From positions 124,001 through 188,000 of the forward strand of contig NZ_JACHWR010000001.1 of NCBI RefSeq assembly GCF_014191495.1: DNA of 64,000 bases, in the 5' to 3' direction. The first letter of the stretch is position 1, and every line of letters starts with the position of its first letter. The stretch comes from Nocardioides soli (GTDB lineage: Bacteria; Actinomycetota; Actinomycetes; Propionibacteriales; Nocardioidaceae). Under the pieces are notes generated by a model that was not told the DNA's origin, searched no databases, and saw nothing but the letters and a program-made list of their open reading frames with translations. A program made the position numbers and the translations under genes. This document shows, piece after piece, positions 8,066 to 16,958 of the stretch.

Positions 8066-9310
8066 TCACGTGCGTCGGTGGAACTGGACCTTCCCGGTGG
8101 GGAGGTAGGTCGTCTGGTAGGTGGGGTCGTGGATGAGGGTGTGGTGCCAGGGGCAGAGGGACGCGCCGTCGTGGAGGTTGGTGTGGCCGCCGTCGGTCCA
8201 TCTGGTCTGGTGGTGGGCGTGGAGTCCGATGGTGCGGTCGCAGCCCTCGGCGCGGCAACCGCGGTCGCGGAGGAACATGGCGATCCGCTGGTGCTCGCTG
8301 TGGTAGCGGCTCCGCCGGCCCAGGTCCAGCGGGACCGAGGCGCCGCCGAGGACGGCGGGGATGATCCCCGCCTCGCACGCCAGCCGCCGGGCCATGCCGG
8401 GGCTGATCCGGTCACCGGTGTCCAGGACCCCGGCCTTCTCCAACCGGCCCATCAGGGAGTCCTCGTCGATGACCACCACGACGGTGGCGTTCACACCGCC
8501 GGTGGTCGGCAGCCGGTCGACCGGGTAGCGCTCGATCAGCTCGCACAACGCCCGCCCCAACGCCTCCGGACCGGGCCGCCGCTCGATGCCGGGGCCCTGG
8601 GTGGCCGCGAGGTGCTTGGGAGCGGCGAGCGCGTGCAGCATCTTCCGCAGCGCGGCGGCGTGGTAGGTCGGCAGCGTGAACCGACCCCGAGTCTTCCCGT
8701 CACCGTCGTCGACCATCGTCAGCGAACAGGCCCGCAGCGCGGCCGCCTCCTGCCGTTGCAGGATCTCGGCCTCGTGGGCGTCGGCCTCGCCGGGGGCGAT
8801 GACCTCCCACAGCCGCCGCCCCAGCCGGCCCAGTGCCTTCGCGTCGTGGTGCCGCGCCTCGGCCAGCAGGTGCGCCTCCGCCTTCTCCCGGATCTCCGCC
8901 CCAAGGTCGGCGGGGAGTCGGTCGACCCACCGGATCACCACCCGCGCCCGCTCCACGCAGATCTCCCCAGCCGCGAGCGCCTCCCGCGTCATGGGGTGCT
9001 GTTCGAGGTCGTGGCCGAGCCGCACCGCGCCGTACGCCGCCGCCCGCGTGGTCTTCGTGGTGTGGGCCAGCCAGTTCGCCGCACTGGACGCACCGACCTC
9101 TTCGCCGACGTGGATGGTGTCGGCGTGCGCGGCGCCCCGGGCCTTGAGTTCGACGATCCGGGCCTCGGCCCGCTCCAACTCGATCAGCGTCTGACCTGCC
9201 TCGGTGGCATCCATCGACCACACCGAGGCGTCAGCGACCGCGTCGAGCTCGGCGTGGACATGCGCGGTCGCCACACTGACCCGGTGCCGGGGTGTCGCGA
9301 TCGCCGTCAT
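8066..9310 (-). CDS. DUF222 domain protein with C-terminal HNH endonuclease
   Basis: A 414-aa protein with an N-terminal DUF222 helical region (~20-290) and a C-terminal HNH nuclease: C-RAEGCDR, then LHAHHQTRWTDGGHTNLHD and LCPWHHTLIH, with Cys pairs and His for metal binding and catalysis. Such genes are multi-copy in Nocardioides, Mycobacterium and relatives and have been linked to mobile DNA, but their function is unproven. It is an intruder here: it sits between ftsQ and ftsZ, which normally adjoin, and is followed upstream by a 560-bp nest of palindromes (9438-9862). It shares the operon's strand. Whether it is transcribed from ftsQ read-through is unknown. Confidence 0.9.
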   Translation of the reverse strand: MTAIATPRHRVSVATAHVHAELDAVADASVWSMDATEAGQTLIELERAEARIVELKARGAAHADTIHVGEEVGASSAANWLAHTTKTTRAAAYGAVRLGHDLEQHPMTREALAAGEICVERARVVIRWVDRLPADLGAEIREKAEAHLLAEARHHDAKALGRLGRRLWEVIAPGEADAHEAEILQRQEAAALRACSLTMVDDGDGKTRGRFTLPTYHAAALRKMLHALAAPKHLAATQGPGIERRPGPEALGRALCELIERYPVDRLPTTGGVNATVVVVIDEDSLMGRLEKAGVLDTGDRISPGMARRLACEAGIIPAVLGGASVPLDLGRRSRYHSEHQRIAMFLRDRGCRAEGCDRTIGLHAHHQTRWTDGGHTNLHDGASLCPWHHTLIHDPTYQTTYLPTGKVQFHRRT

Positions 9311-9437
9311 GCCACCGACTCAAGCACCCGCCACCGACATTCAAGGGCCGAAATCCCCTTATTCCACAGGGTTCTGGGTCACGAACAGGTCACGATCCGG
9401 CGTGCTCGTCCACACCCAATGCCGATGTCTGTGGAGG

Positions 9438-9537
9438 GGTGGTTTCGAGACAGGCGCTAGCGCGCCTTCCTCAACCACCGTTGCCCGACGAGGACGGTGG
9501 TTGAGGAGGTTGCGCTAGCAACCGTCTCGAAACCACC
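9438..9537. repeat. REP-like palindromic element, copy 1
   Basis: A ~100-bp inverted repeat that begins GGTGGTTTCGAGACAGGCGC and ends with TCTCGAAACCACC. The centre carries CTCAACCACCG / CGGTGGTTGAG. It belongs to the family also present at 9707, 37642, 49051 and 49169, and lies between the HNH gene start and ftsQ. Confidence 0.9.
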
Positions 9538-9559
9538 CCCTACTTCGAACCGACCACAG

Positions 9560-9688
9560 GTCGGCGTCCTCCCGATGGGCGCCAACGGGGTGCGCGGGAG
9601 GAGCCGTCAAGGACGGCGAAGCCGCCGCAGGGAATCCTTGACGGCGGAGGACGCGCGCCCATACTGGCGCCGCCGGGAGGACGCCGAC
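9560..9688. repeat. Nested compound palindrome between two REP copies
   Basis: Three nested arm pairs are visible. The outer pair is GTCGGCGTCCTCCCG (9560-9574) with its exact complement at 9674-9688. The middle pair is ATGGGCGC with GCGCCCAT (ends 9661). The inner pair is CCGTCAAGGA (9604-9613) with TCCTTGACGG (9635-9644). No convincing coding frame explains it. REP copies flank it on both sides. Confidence 0.85.
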
Positions 9689-9706
9689 ACTCCCCGACGC
9701 GGGACA

Positions 9707-9806
9707 GGTGGTTTCGAGACAGGCGCTAGCGCGCCTTCCTCAACCACCGTGCTCGGCGACGGTGGTTGAGGTGCGACGAGCGCCAGCGAGGAGCCTCGAA
9801 ACCACC
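9707..9806. repeat. REP-like palindromic element, copy 2
   Basis: A second copy with arms GGTGGTTTCGAGACAGGCGC and GAGCCTCGAAACCACC around CTCAACCACCG...CGGTGGTTGAGG. The right half has the GTGCGACGAGCGCCAGCGAG variant also found at 37,700 and 49,100. Confidence 0.9.
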
Positions 9807-9820
9807 ACCCGCCCACACGG

Positions 9821-9862
9821 AGGTTTCGAGGCGCCAGCGCGCCTTCGCACCTCAACCACCGT
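9821..9862. repeat. Solitary left half of the REP-like element
   Basis: Only the left arm (AGGTTTCGAGGCGCCAGCGC through CTCAACCACCG) is present, ending 6 bp before the ftsQ stop codon. Half copies also occur at 37761 and 49282, always next to a full copy. Confidence 0.8.
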
Positions 9863-9868
9863 GGCGAC

Positions 9869-10675
9869 TCAGCGGCTGGTCGGCTGGCCGGGCACGCTCA
9901 CGTCGTACCGCTGTGCCTCGACGGCGCCCAGGAGCTGCGCGAGGACCTTCGCCTTCAGGTCGGGCTCGTCGGCGCTCCCCCAGACGACCTCGCGGCCGTC
10001 TCGCAGCTCGAGGGAGATCGCGTCGATGGTCCGCACGTCGACGTGGTCGACCTTCGCGGCGAGGTCGCCGGGCAGCGCTGCGATCACCAGCGCGCCCTCG
10101 CGGAGCGCCTCCGAGCCGGTGTCCGCGGCGGTCTCGATGCGCGGCAGGTCGGGCGGTGCCTGGGCGAAGTCACGGAACACCACGCCCTGGTCGTCGAGGC
10201 CGCGCAGCTGGCCGCTGATCGTCACCACGGCGACCGGCACCCGCTCGACGACGGTGACCAGCACGGTGTCGGGCCACTGGCGGGTGACGTCGGCCGAGCG
10301 CACTGGCGCGAGCGCCTCGACCCGGGTACGGATCCGGTCGAGGTCGACGGTGGCCAGCGGCTCCCCGGTCGGCACGGCGGCGGCCCGCTCGACCTCCGCC
10401 GCATCGAGCTGCTCCACGCCGGTGACCTCGACCCCGTGCACCGACAGGTACGAGGAGAAGTAGACGAGCCACACGCCGCCGACGATCAGCCCCACCACCA
10501 GCACCACGGCGAGCGCGGGCTTCCACGCCAGCCAGCGACGGGCCCGCTGACGGCGCGCGAAGCGCCGACGGCTGGCCACCAGGGCCGGGTCGAGCAACGG
10601 GTCGGGCCCGTCGTCCTGCGCGGCCTGCAGCGCGTCGAAGCCCTGCGTCTCGTCGGGGTCGCGGCGCCTAGCCAT
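9869..10675 (-). CDS. ftsQ: Division protein FtsQ (POTRA and FtsQ domains)
   Basis: A 268-aa single-pass membrane protein of the divisome that links early and late division proteins through the FtsB/FtsL complex. The cytoplasmic N-tail (~1-52) is rich in Arg. A transmembrane segment lies at ~53-74, the POTRA domain follows (LSVHGVEVTGVEQLDAAEV), and the FtsQ beta domain extends to ~260. The ATG overlaps murC by 8 bp. Downstream, instead of ftsZ, come palindromes and the HNH gene. Confidence 0.93.
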   Translation of the reverse strand: MARRRDPDETQGFDALQAAQDDGPDPLLDPALVASRRRFARRQRARRWLAWKPALAVVLVVGLIVGGVWLVYFSSYLSVHGVEVTGVEQLDAAEVERAAAVPTGEPLATVDLDRIRTRVEALAPVRSADVTRQWPDTVLVTVVERVPVAVVTISGQLRGLDDQGVVFRDFAQAPPDLPRIETAADTGSEALREGALVIAALPGDLAAKVDHVDVRTIDAISLELRDGREVVWGSADEPDLKAKVLAQLLGAVEAQRYDVSVPGQPTSR

Positions 10676-12038
10676 CGGCGCTCTCCCCGGAGAGCAGCCG
10701 GAGCACCCGCGGGCCGATCTCGGTGATCGTGCCGGCGCCCAGCGTCAGCACGAGGTCGCCGGGTCGGGCCCGCGCGATCAGCGCCGCGGGGACGGCGTCG
10801 AAGTCGGGCACGAAGCTCACCCGCTCGGGCGGCAGTGGCACGGCGCCCGCCACCAGTGCGCCGGTGACGGCCGGGTCGGCGTCCTCGCGCGCGAGGTAGA
10901 CGTCGAGCACCACGACCTCGTCGGCCGCCCCGAGAGCGACGCCCATCTGCTCGCCGAAGATCCGGGTGCGCGAGACCAGGTGCGGCTGGAAGGCGACCAC
11001 CACGCGGCCCTCCCCCGCGACCGCCCGCGCTGCCTGCAGGTCGCCGGCGATCTCGGTCGGGTGGTGGGCGTAGCTGTCGTAGACGCGCACCCCGCCGGCC
11101 TCGCCCTTGCGCTCCATGCGCCGCTTGGTGCCGGTGTACGACTCGATGCCGCGCGCCAGGTCGTCGGCCCCGAAGCCGAGCGTGACGCCCGCGGCCAGCG
11201 CGGCCAACGCATCGACCAGGTAGTGCTCCCCCGGCGACCACAGCGTGACGCCGGCCAGCGCGTCCGGGCCGAAGTCCGCGTCGTGGCGCGCGGAGACCGT
11301 CACCACCCGGCGCCCCGCGGCGCGCTGCCGCTCGGCGAGCGCCGCGGCACCCGGGTCGTCGACGCAGCAGACCAGGAACCCGTCGGGGTCGACGGTGTCG
11401 GCGAACTCGTCGAACGCCGCGACGTAGGCCTCCTCGGTGCCCCAGTTGTCGAGGTGGTCGGCCTCGACGTTCGTGACGATCGCTGCGTACGGCGCGTAGT
11501 GGAGGAAGGCCCCGTCGCTCTCGTCGGCCTCGGCGACGAACACCTCGCCGGCACCCTCCGCGGCGTTGACTCCGGTGGCGGTCAGCTCGCCGCCGATGGC
11601 GTACGTCGGATCGGCCCCTGCCGCCTGCAGCCCGACCGTCAGCAGGGAGGTCGTGGTCGTCTTGCCGTGGGTGCCGGCGACGGCGACCACCCGGCGGTCG
11701 GCCATCACCGCGGCGAGGGCGGCCGAGCGCGGCAGCACGCGCAGGCCGCGGCGCATCGCCTCGGCGTACTCGGGGTTGTCCTCGCGCACCGCGGTCGAGA
11801 CCACGAGCGTGTCGGCGTCGGCGACCTGCGCGGCGTCGTGGCCCAGGTGCACGGTCGCGCCGAGGGCTCGCAGCGCGTCGAGCGTCGGCGAGTCGACGCC
11901 GTCGCTGCCGCTGACGGTGACGCCCCGGGCCAGCATGATCCGGGCGATGCCGGAGAGGCCGGCGCCGCCGATGCCGACGAAGTGGACACGGCCGAGGCGC
12001 TCGGCGGGGAGCAGCTCGTCGGGGACGGGGATCTTCAC
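10668..12038 (-). CDS. murC: UDP-N-acetylmuramate--L-alanine ligase
   Basis: A 456-aa Mur ligase that adds the first amino acid (L-Ala) to UDP-MurNAc using ATP in the cytoplasm. The N-terminal Rossmann domain starts with HFVGIGGAGLSGIARIM, the ATP P-loop AGTHGKTTTT is at 121-130, and the central motifs EADESDGAFLHY and TNVEADHLDNW hold catalytic and metal residues. DSYAHHPTEI marks the C-terminal domain. Start and stop overlap murG (4 bp) and ftsQ (8 bp). Confidence 0.97.
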   Translation of the reverse strand: MKIPVPDELLPAERLGRVHFVGIGGAGLSGIARIMLARGVTVSGSDGVDSPTLDALRALGATVHLGHDAAQVADADTLVVSTAVREDNPEYAEAMRRGLRVLPRSAALAAVMADRRVVAVAGTHGKTTTTSLLTVGLQAAGADPTYAIGGELTATGVNAAEGAGEVFVAEADESDGAFLHYAPYAAIVTNVEADHLDNWGTEEAYVAAFDEFADTVDPDGFLVCCVDDPGAAALAERQRAAGRRVVTVSARHDADFGPDALAGVTLWSPGEHYLVDALAALAAGVTLGFGADDLARGIESYTGTKRRMERKGEAGGVRVYDSYAHHPTEIAGDLQAARAVAGEGRVVVAFQPHLVSRTRIFGEQMGVALGAADEVVVLDVYLAREDADPAVTGALVAGAVPLPPERVSFVPDFDAVPAALIARARPGDLVLTLGAGTITEIGPRVLRLLSGESADG

Positions 12039-13129
12039 GACCGGGCTGCCTCGAAGACGATCCGGGCCAGCCGCTCGTCGGCGTCCCGCGGGATCAGCGC
12101 GGCCGCCGCCGCGCCCATCGCGGCGAGCCTCTCGGCGTCGCTCGCGAGGCCCGGGACGGTGCCGGCAACCCAGTCGGCGGTGAGGTCGGCGTCCTTGACC
12201 AGGATGCCGCCGCCGGCGTCGACGACCGGGCGGGCGTTGTGCTCCTGCTCGCCGTTGCCGATCGGCAGCGGCACGAAGACGGCGGGCAGGCCCACGGCCG
12301 CGGCCTCGGTGACGCTGCTGGCGCCGGCCCGGGAGACCACGAGGTCGGCGGCGGCGTAGGCGAGGTCCATCCGGTCGACGAAGTTGACGACGACGTAGGG
12401 CACGTCGGGGTCGGTCTCGGGGGACGCCTCGCCCTGCGGGCCGACGACGTGCAGCACCTGCACGCCCGCGGCGGCCAGCGCGCCCGCGGCACCGGAGACC
12501 GACTGGTTGAGGCGCCGGGCGCCCTGCGAGCCACCGGTCACCAGCAGCGTGGGCCGGTCGGGGTCGAGGCCGAAGGACGCGCGCGCCTCGGCGCGCAGCA
12601 CGGCCCGGTCGAGCCCGGAGATCATCGGCCGGATCGGCAGTCCGACGTACTCCGCCCGCGGCAGCGGGGTGTCGGGGAAGCTGACCGCGACCCGCCGGGC
12701 GACCCGGGCTCCGGCCTTGTTGGCCAGGCCGGGCACGGCGTTCTGCTCGTGGACGACCAGCGGCAGCTTGCGGCGGCGGGCGGCGAGGTACGCCGGCATC
12801 GACACGTAGCCGCCGTACCCGACCACGACATCGGGGCGCACCCGGTCGAAGACGGCGAGCGTCTCCTTGACGGCGGCGCGCAGGCGGGCCGGCACCTTGA
12901 AGAAGTCGGCGTTGGGCTTGCGGGGCAGCGGCACCGGCGGGATCAGCTCGAGGGGGTAGCCGGCCTCGGGCACCACGCGGTTCTCGAGACCGCGGGGCGT
13001 GCCGAGACAGGTGATCTCGGGCTCGATGCCGAGGTCGGGCGCGAGCCTCCGGATCGCGTCGGCCGTGGCGAGCAGGGGCGAGGTGTGGCCGGCGGTGCCA
13101 CCGCCGGCGAGGAGAACGCGCATCGGCAC
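12035..13129 (-). CDS. murG: Lipid II-forming GlcNAc transferase MurG
   Basis: A 364-aa peripheral membrane GT28 glycosyltransferase that transfers GlcNAc from UDP-GlcNAc to lipid I. The acceptor-site glycine loop is LLAGGGTAGHTSP at the N-terminus. The nucleotide-binding half shows LLVTGGSQGARRLNQ and VVSRAGASSVTEAAAVGLPA, followed by PLPIGNGEQEHNARPV. The gene lies 4 bp after ftsW and overlaps murC by 4 bp, so the lipid II enzymes are coupled. Confidence 0.97.
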   Translation of the reverse strand: MPMRVLLAGGGTAGHTSPLLATADAIRRLAPDLGIEPEITCLGTPRGLENRVVPEAGYPLELIPPVPLPRKPNADFFKVPARLRAAVKETLAVFDRVRPDVVVGYGGYVSMPAYLAARRRKLPLVVHEQNAVPGLANKAGARVARRVAVSFPDTPLPRAEYVGLPIRPMISGLDRAVLRAEARASFGLDPDRPTLLVTGGSQGARRLNQSVSGAAGALAAAGVQVLHVVGPQGEASPETDPDVPYVVVNFVDRMDLAYAAADLVVSRAGASSVTEAAAVGLPAVFVPLPIGNGEQEHNARPVVDAGGGILVKDADLTADWVAGTVPGLASDAERLAAMGAAAAALIPRDADERLARIVFEAARS

Positions 13130-13133
13130 AACC

Positions 13134-14381
13134 CTAGCCAGCGCGGGGACCGGCCGAGAGGCCGGCCGATCGGGCCTTCTTGCGCTGCGCGAGCGCCCGC
13201 GCCGCCTCGGGCTCGCGGCGGGCGAAGCCGATCAGCAGGCCGAGCGCGACCAGCGACGGCAGCAGCGCGGAGCCGCCGTAGGACACCAGCGGCAGCGGGA
13301 TGCCGATGACGGGGAGCAGCGCGAGGACCATGCCGACGTTGATGATCATCTGCCCGAGCAGCCAGACGACGATGCCGAAGGTCATGTAGCGCACGAACGG
13401 CTCGGTGGTGCGGGAGGCGACCCGCACCGCGGCGTAGGCGATGGTGAGGAAGAGCACGATCACCAGCAGCGTGCCGATCAGGCCAAGCTCCTCGCCGAGC
13501 ACGGCGAAGATGAAGTCGGTGTGCGCCTCGGGCAGGGTGCCCCACTTCTCGCGGCTGCCGCCGATGCCCTGGCCGAAGATGCCGCCGGAGGACAGCGCGA
13601 AGAGTCCGTGGGCGGGCTGCCACCCGGCGTAGTGGTAGTCCTTGAACGGGTCGGTGAACGTCATGATCCGGTCGAGGCGATGCTGGCTGGTGGTCGCCAG
13701 ATAGAGCGCCAGCACGCCGATCATCGACAGCATCAGGGTGAACAGCCGCGCGGGCGCTCCGACGACCCACAGCATCGCGAGGAGGATCGCGAAGAGCACG
13801 AGGGCGGTGCCGAGGTCGCGGCCGAGCATGACGAGCACGATCACCAGGCCGATGCCGAACACGACGGGCATCAGGATCTGGTGCAGGCTGGTGAGCTTTC
13901 GGTCCTTGCGGGCGTAGATGTGGGCGGCCCACAGCACGATCGCCAGCTTGGCGATCTCGGCGGGCTGGATCGTGAACGGGCCGATGCCGAGCCAGTTGGT
14001 GTTGCCGTTGACCGTGCGCCCGAGCCCGGGCACGCGCACCAGCGCGAGCAGCAGGACCGACAGCAGCAGCGCCGGCCAGGCGAAGCGCCGCACCAGCCCG
14101 ATCGGCATCCGGGAGGCGAGGAACGCGCACGGGATCGCGATCACCACCCAGATCAGCTGCCGGGTGACGATGGCATAGGAGTTGCCGTCGTTCTTCTCGT
14201 ACGAGTAGACGCTCGACGCGCTGAGCACCATGATCAGGCCGATGGTGAGCAGCAGCGCGGACGCGCCGAGCAGCAGGTAGTACGACGTCAGCGGCCGGTC
14301 GAGCGCGGCGCGGGCCGCGGCGTACCAGCCACCGATCGCCGAGCGGCGCTGGGTGCTGTCGAAGGGATCCGCGGTGGTCAT
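13134..14381 (-). CDS. ftsW: SEDS peptidoglycan glycosyltransferase FtsW
   Basis: A 415-aa polytopic membrane protein that polymerises lipid II at the septum with its partner PBP (FtsI). About ten hydrophobic segments are visible, with the SEDS motifs GLGRTVNGNTNWLGIGP, IQPAEIAKL, EAHTDFIFAVLGEELGL and PLPLVSYGGSALLPSL. A longer open frame extends to 14759, but that part runs antiparallel through murD codons. The ATG at 14381 has GGGAGGGG at ideal spacing and gives the normal N-terminus. It lies 35 bp downstream of murD. Confidence 0.96.
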   Translation of the reverse strand: MTTADPFDSTQRRSAIGGWYAAARAALDRPLTSYYLLLGASALLLTIGLIMVLSASSVYSYEKNDGNSYAIVTRQLIWVVIAIPCAFLASRMPIGLVRRFAWPALLLSVLLLALVRVPGLGRTVNGNTNWLGIGPFTIQPAEIAKLAIVLWAAHIYARKDRKLTSLHQILMPVVFGIGLVIVLVMLGRDLGTALVLFAILLAMLWVVGAPARLFTLMLSMIGVLALYLATTSQHRLDRIMTFTDPFKDYHYAGWQPAHGLFALSSGGIFGQGIGGSREKWGTLPEAHTDFIFAVLGEELGLIGTLLVIVLFLTIAYAAVRVASRTTEPFVRYMTFGIVVWLLGQMIINVGMVLALLPVIGIPLPLVSYGGSALLPSLVALGLLIGFARREPEAARALAQRKKARSAGLSAGPRAG

Positions 14382-14416
14382 CGCGTCCCCTCCCTGAACC
14401 GGGCCCTGAACCTGGG

Positions 14417-15877
14417 CTACATCCTGCGGCGTACGGCGGCGGCGAACGCGTCGCCGCGCTCGCCGTAGTTGGTGAACATGTCCATGGAGGCGCATCCCGG
14501 CGCCAGCAGCACCGTGTCGCCGGGTCGAGACAACTCGGCGGCCGTCGCCACGACGCGCTCCATGGCATGTCCACCATCTACCGGGCCAGTCTCGTCGTCG
14601 CCGACCACGATCACGGGCACATCGGGGGCGTGTCGCGAAAGCGCGTCCGCGATCACGTGGCGGTCGCGGCCGAGCAGCACGACGCCGCGCAGCCGGTCGC
14701 GCACGGTCAGCACGAGGTCGTCGAAGCTCGCGCCCTTGGCCAGGCCGCCGGCGACCCACACGACGCTGTCGTAGGCCAGCAGCGACGACGTCGCGGCGTG
14801 CGGGTTGGTGGCCTTGGAGTCGTCGACCCAGGTGACCCCGTCCGCCTCCCCGACGACGGCGATCCGGTGACCGTCGGGGCGGAAGGCGCGCAGCCCGTCG
14901 CGCACGGCCGCCTGCGAGACCCCGTGGGAGCGGGCAAGTGCCGCGGCCGCCAGGGCGTTGGCCACGAAGTGCGGAGCAGGCGAGGCGAGGTCGGCGATCG
15001 TGCAGAGCTCGGCGGCGCTGGTGTCCCGCTGCTCGATGAACGCGCGGTCGGCGAGGATGTCCTCGACCAGGCCGACCATGCCGACCGCCGGCATGCCCAG
15101 GGTGAACCCGATCGCCCGCGCGCCCTCGATCACGTCGGCCTCGCGGACCAGCCGCTCGGTCTCGGGGTCGGCGACGTTGTAAACGCAGGCGCGCTGCACG
15201 CGCTCGTAGATGCGCCCCTTGTCGGCCGCATAGTCGGCCATGCCGGTCGGCCCGGCGTACCAGTCGAGGTGGTCCTCGGCGACGTTGAGGACGGCGGCCG
15301 CCTCGGCGCTCATCGAGTCGGTGTAGTGGAGCTGGAAGCTCGACAGCTCGACCGCCAGCACGTCGTACGGCTCGGGGTCCATGACCGCCTCGACGATCGG
15401 CAGCCCGACGTTGCCGACCGCGATGCTACGCAGCCCGGCGGCCCGCAGGATCGAGTCGAGCATCTGCACGGTCGTGGTCTTGCCGTTGGTGCCGGTGACG
15501 CACAGCCACGGGGTGTCGTGATCGGGATCCCGCAGCCGCCAGGCGAGCTCGACCTCGCCCCAGATCGGGACGCCGCGCGCGGCCGCCTGCGCGAGCAGCG
15601 GCGCGGTGGGCCGCCAGCCGGGCGAGGTGACCAGCAGGTCGACGTCGTCGGGCAGGGTCTGCGTCGTGCCGGGGCCGAGGCGTACGTCGGCGCCGAGCAC
15701 CTCGAGCAGCTCGGCCTTCGCGGGCCGGTCACCGGCGTCGGACTCGTCGAGCGCGACGACGCTCGCGCCGAGGTGGTTGAGGTTGTCGGCGGCGGCGAAG
15801 CCGGACACGCCGAAGCCCGCGACGACCGCGCGGACACCCTCCCAGGAGTCGTGCCGGCCGAGGCTCCCCGGATTCAT
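14417..15877 (-). CDS. murD: UDP-N-acetylmuramoyl-L-alanine--D-glutamate ligase
   Basis: A 486-aa Mur ligase that adds D-Glu as the second stem-peptide residue. The N-terminal fold opens with VVAGFGVSGFAAADNL. The P-loop is VTGTNGKTTTVQ at 128-138, with LSSFQLHYTDS and LNVAEDHLDWY in the central domain and WVDDSKATNPHAA in the C-terminal domain. It is slightly longer than the ~450-aa average. It sits 10 bp after mraY. Confidence 0.97.
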   Translation of the reverse strand: MNPGSLGRHDSWEGVRAVVAGFGVSGFAAADNLNHLGASVVALDESDAGDRPAKAELLEVLGADVRLGPGTTQTLPDDVDLLVTSPGWRPTAPLLAQAAARGVPIWGEVELAWRLRDPDHDTPWLCVTGTNGKTTTVQMLDSILRAAGLRSIAVGNVGLPIVEAVMDPEPYDVLAVELSSFQLHYTDSMSAEAAAVLNVAEDHLDWYAGPTGMADYAADKGRIYERVQRACVYNVADPETERLVREADVIEGARAIGFTLGMPAVGMVGLVEDILADRAFIEQRDTSAAELCTIADLASPAPHFVANALAAAALARSHGVSQAAVRDGLRAFRPDGHRIAVVGEADGVTWVDDSKATNPHAATSSLLAYDSVVWVAGGLAKGASFDDLVLTVRDRLRGVVLLGRDRHVIADALSRHAPDVPVIVVGDDETGPVDGGHAMERVVATAAELSRPGDTVLLAPGCASMDMFTNYGERGDAFAAAVRRRM

Positions 15878-15887
15878 GGGAGATCCT

Positions 15888-16958
15888 TCACAGACGTGCC
15901 ACCCACTCGGCGTAGAAGATGCCGAGGCCGCCGGCGACGCACAGCCCCGTGATGATCCAGAACCGGATCACGACCGTGACCTGCTCCCACCCGAGCATCT
16001 CGAAATGGTGGTGCAGCGGCGCCATCCGGAAGATCCGCTTGCCCTTGGTGACCTTGAAGTAGCCCACCTGGAGCATCACCGACAGCGTCTCGACGAGGAA
16101 CAGCCCGCCGAGGATGATCAGCAGCAGCTCGGTGCGGGTCAGGATCGCGAGGCCAGCGAGCGCGCCACCGAGCGACAGCGATCCGGTGTCTCCCATGAAG
16201 ATCGCGGCGGGCGAGGCGTTCCACCACAGGAAGCCGAAGCACGCGCCGGTCAGCGCGGCGGCCACGATCGCGAGGTCGAGCGGATCTCGTACGTTGTAGC
16301 AGAGCGCGGTGTTCTCGACGGTGCACGACTGGTTGCTCTGCCAGATGTTCACGATCATGTACGCCGCGAAGACCATCGTGCAGGCGCCGGTGGCGAGGCC
16401 GTCGAGGCCGTCGGTGAGGTTCACGCCGTTGCTGGTCGCCACGATGATGAACCAGATCAGCACCACCGCCAGGACCATCGGCAGCGCCAGCCAGCTGATG
16501 TCGCGCAAGAACGAGATCTTCTGCGACGCCGGCGTGACGCCGCTGTCGTCCTCGAGCCACGGCGACAGGGCGAGCACGCCGAAGACCACGGCGACCAGGG
16601 TCTGGCCGATCATCTTGGCCTTGCTGCGCAAGCCCAGGCTGCGCTGCTTGGAGATCTTGATGTAGTCGTCGAGGAAGCCGACCAGGCCCATGCCCACGAA
16701 GAGGAAGAGCAGCAGCAGCGCCGAGGCCGACGGCACCGTGCCGGTGATCAGCAGCGCGCCGAAGTAGCCCAGCACGGTCGCCAGGATGATCACGACGCCG
16801 CCCATCGTGGGTGTGCCGCGCTTGGTGTGGTGGCTGGTGGGCCCGTCGTCGCGGATCTCCTGGCCGTAGCCCCAGCGGGTGAAGAGGTTGATCGCGACGC
16901 GGGTGCCGAGCAGCGAGATCAGCAGGGCCAGGCCGCCACCGAACAGGATGGCTCTCAT
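15888..16958 (-). CDS. mraY: Phospho-MurNAc-pentapeptide translocase
   Basis: A 356-aa integral membrane enzyme that couples UDP-MurNAc-pentapeptide to undecaprenyl phosphate, giving lipid I. Ten hydrophobic segments are apparent. The catalytic loops are visible: [33 protein letters not shown] with the Asp pair, [26 protein letters not shown] and the [11 protein letters not shown] loop. The ATG overlaps the murF stop by 4 bp. Confidence 0.98.
   Translation of the reverse strand: MRAILFGGGLALLISLLGTRVAINLFTRWGYGQEIRDDGPTSHHTKRGTPTMGGVVIILATVLGYFGALLITGTVPSASALLLLFLFVGMGLVGFLDDYIKISKQRSLGLRSKAKMIGQTLVAVVFGVLALSPWLEDDSGVTPASQKISFLRDISWLALPMVLAVVLIWFIIVATSNGVNLTDGLDGLATGACTMVFAAYMIVNIWQSNQSCTVENTALCYNVRDPLDLAIVAAALTGACFGFLWWNASPAAIFMGDTGSLSLGGALAGLAILTRTELLLIILGGLFLVETLSVMLQVGYFKVTKGKRIFRMAPLHHHFEMLGWEQVTVVIRFWIITGLCVAGGLGIFYAEWVARL

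Noticed and set aside
12999..14468. Plus-strand 489-codon frame opposite murG/ftsW
   Set aside because: Composition is Arg/Gly/His-rich with no motifs. The opposite strand codes conserved MurG and FtsW.
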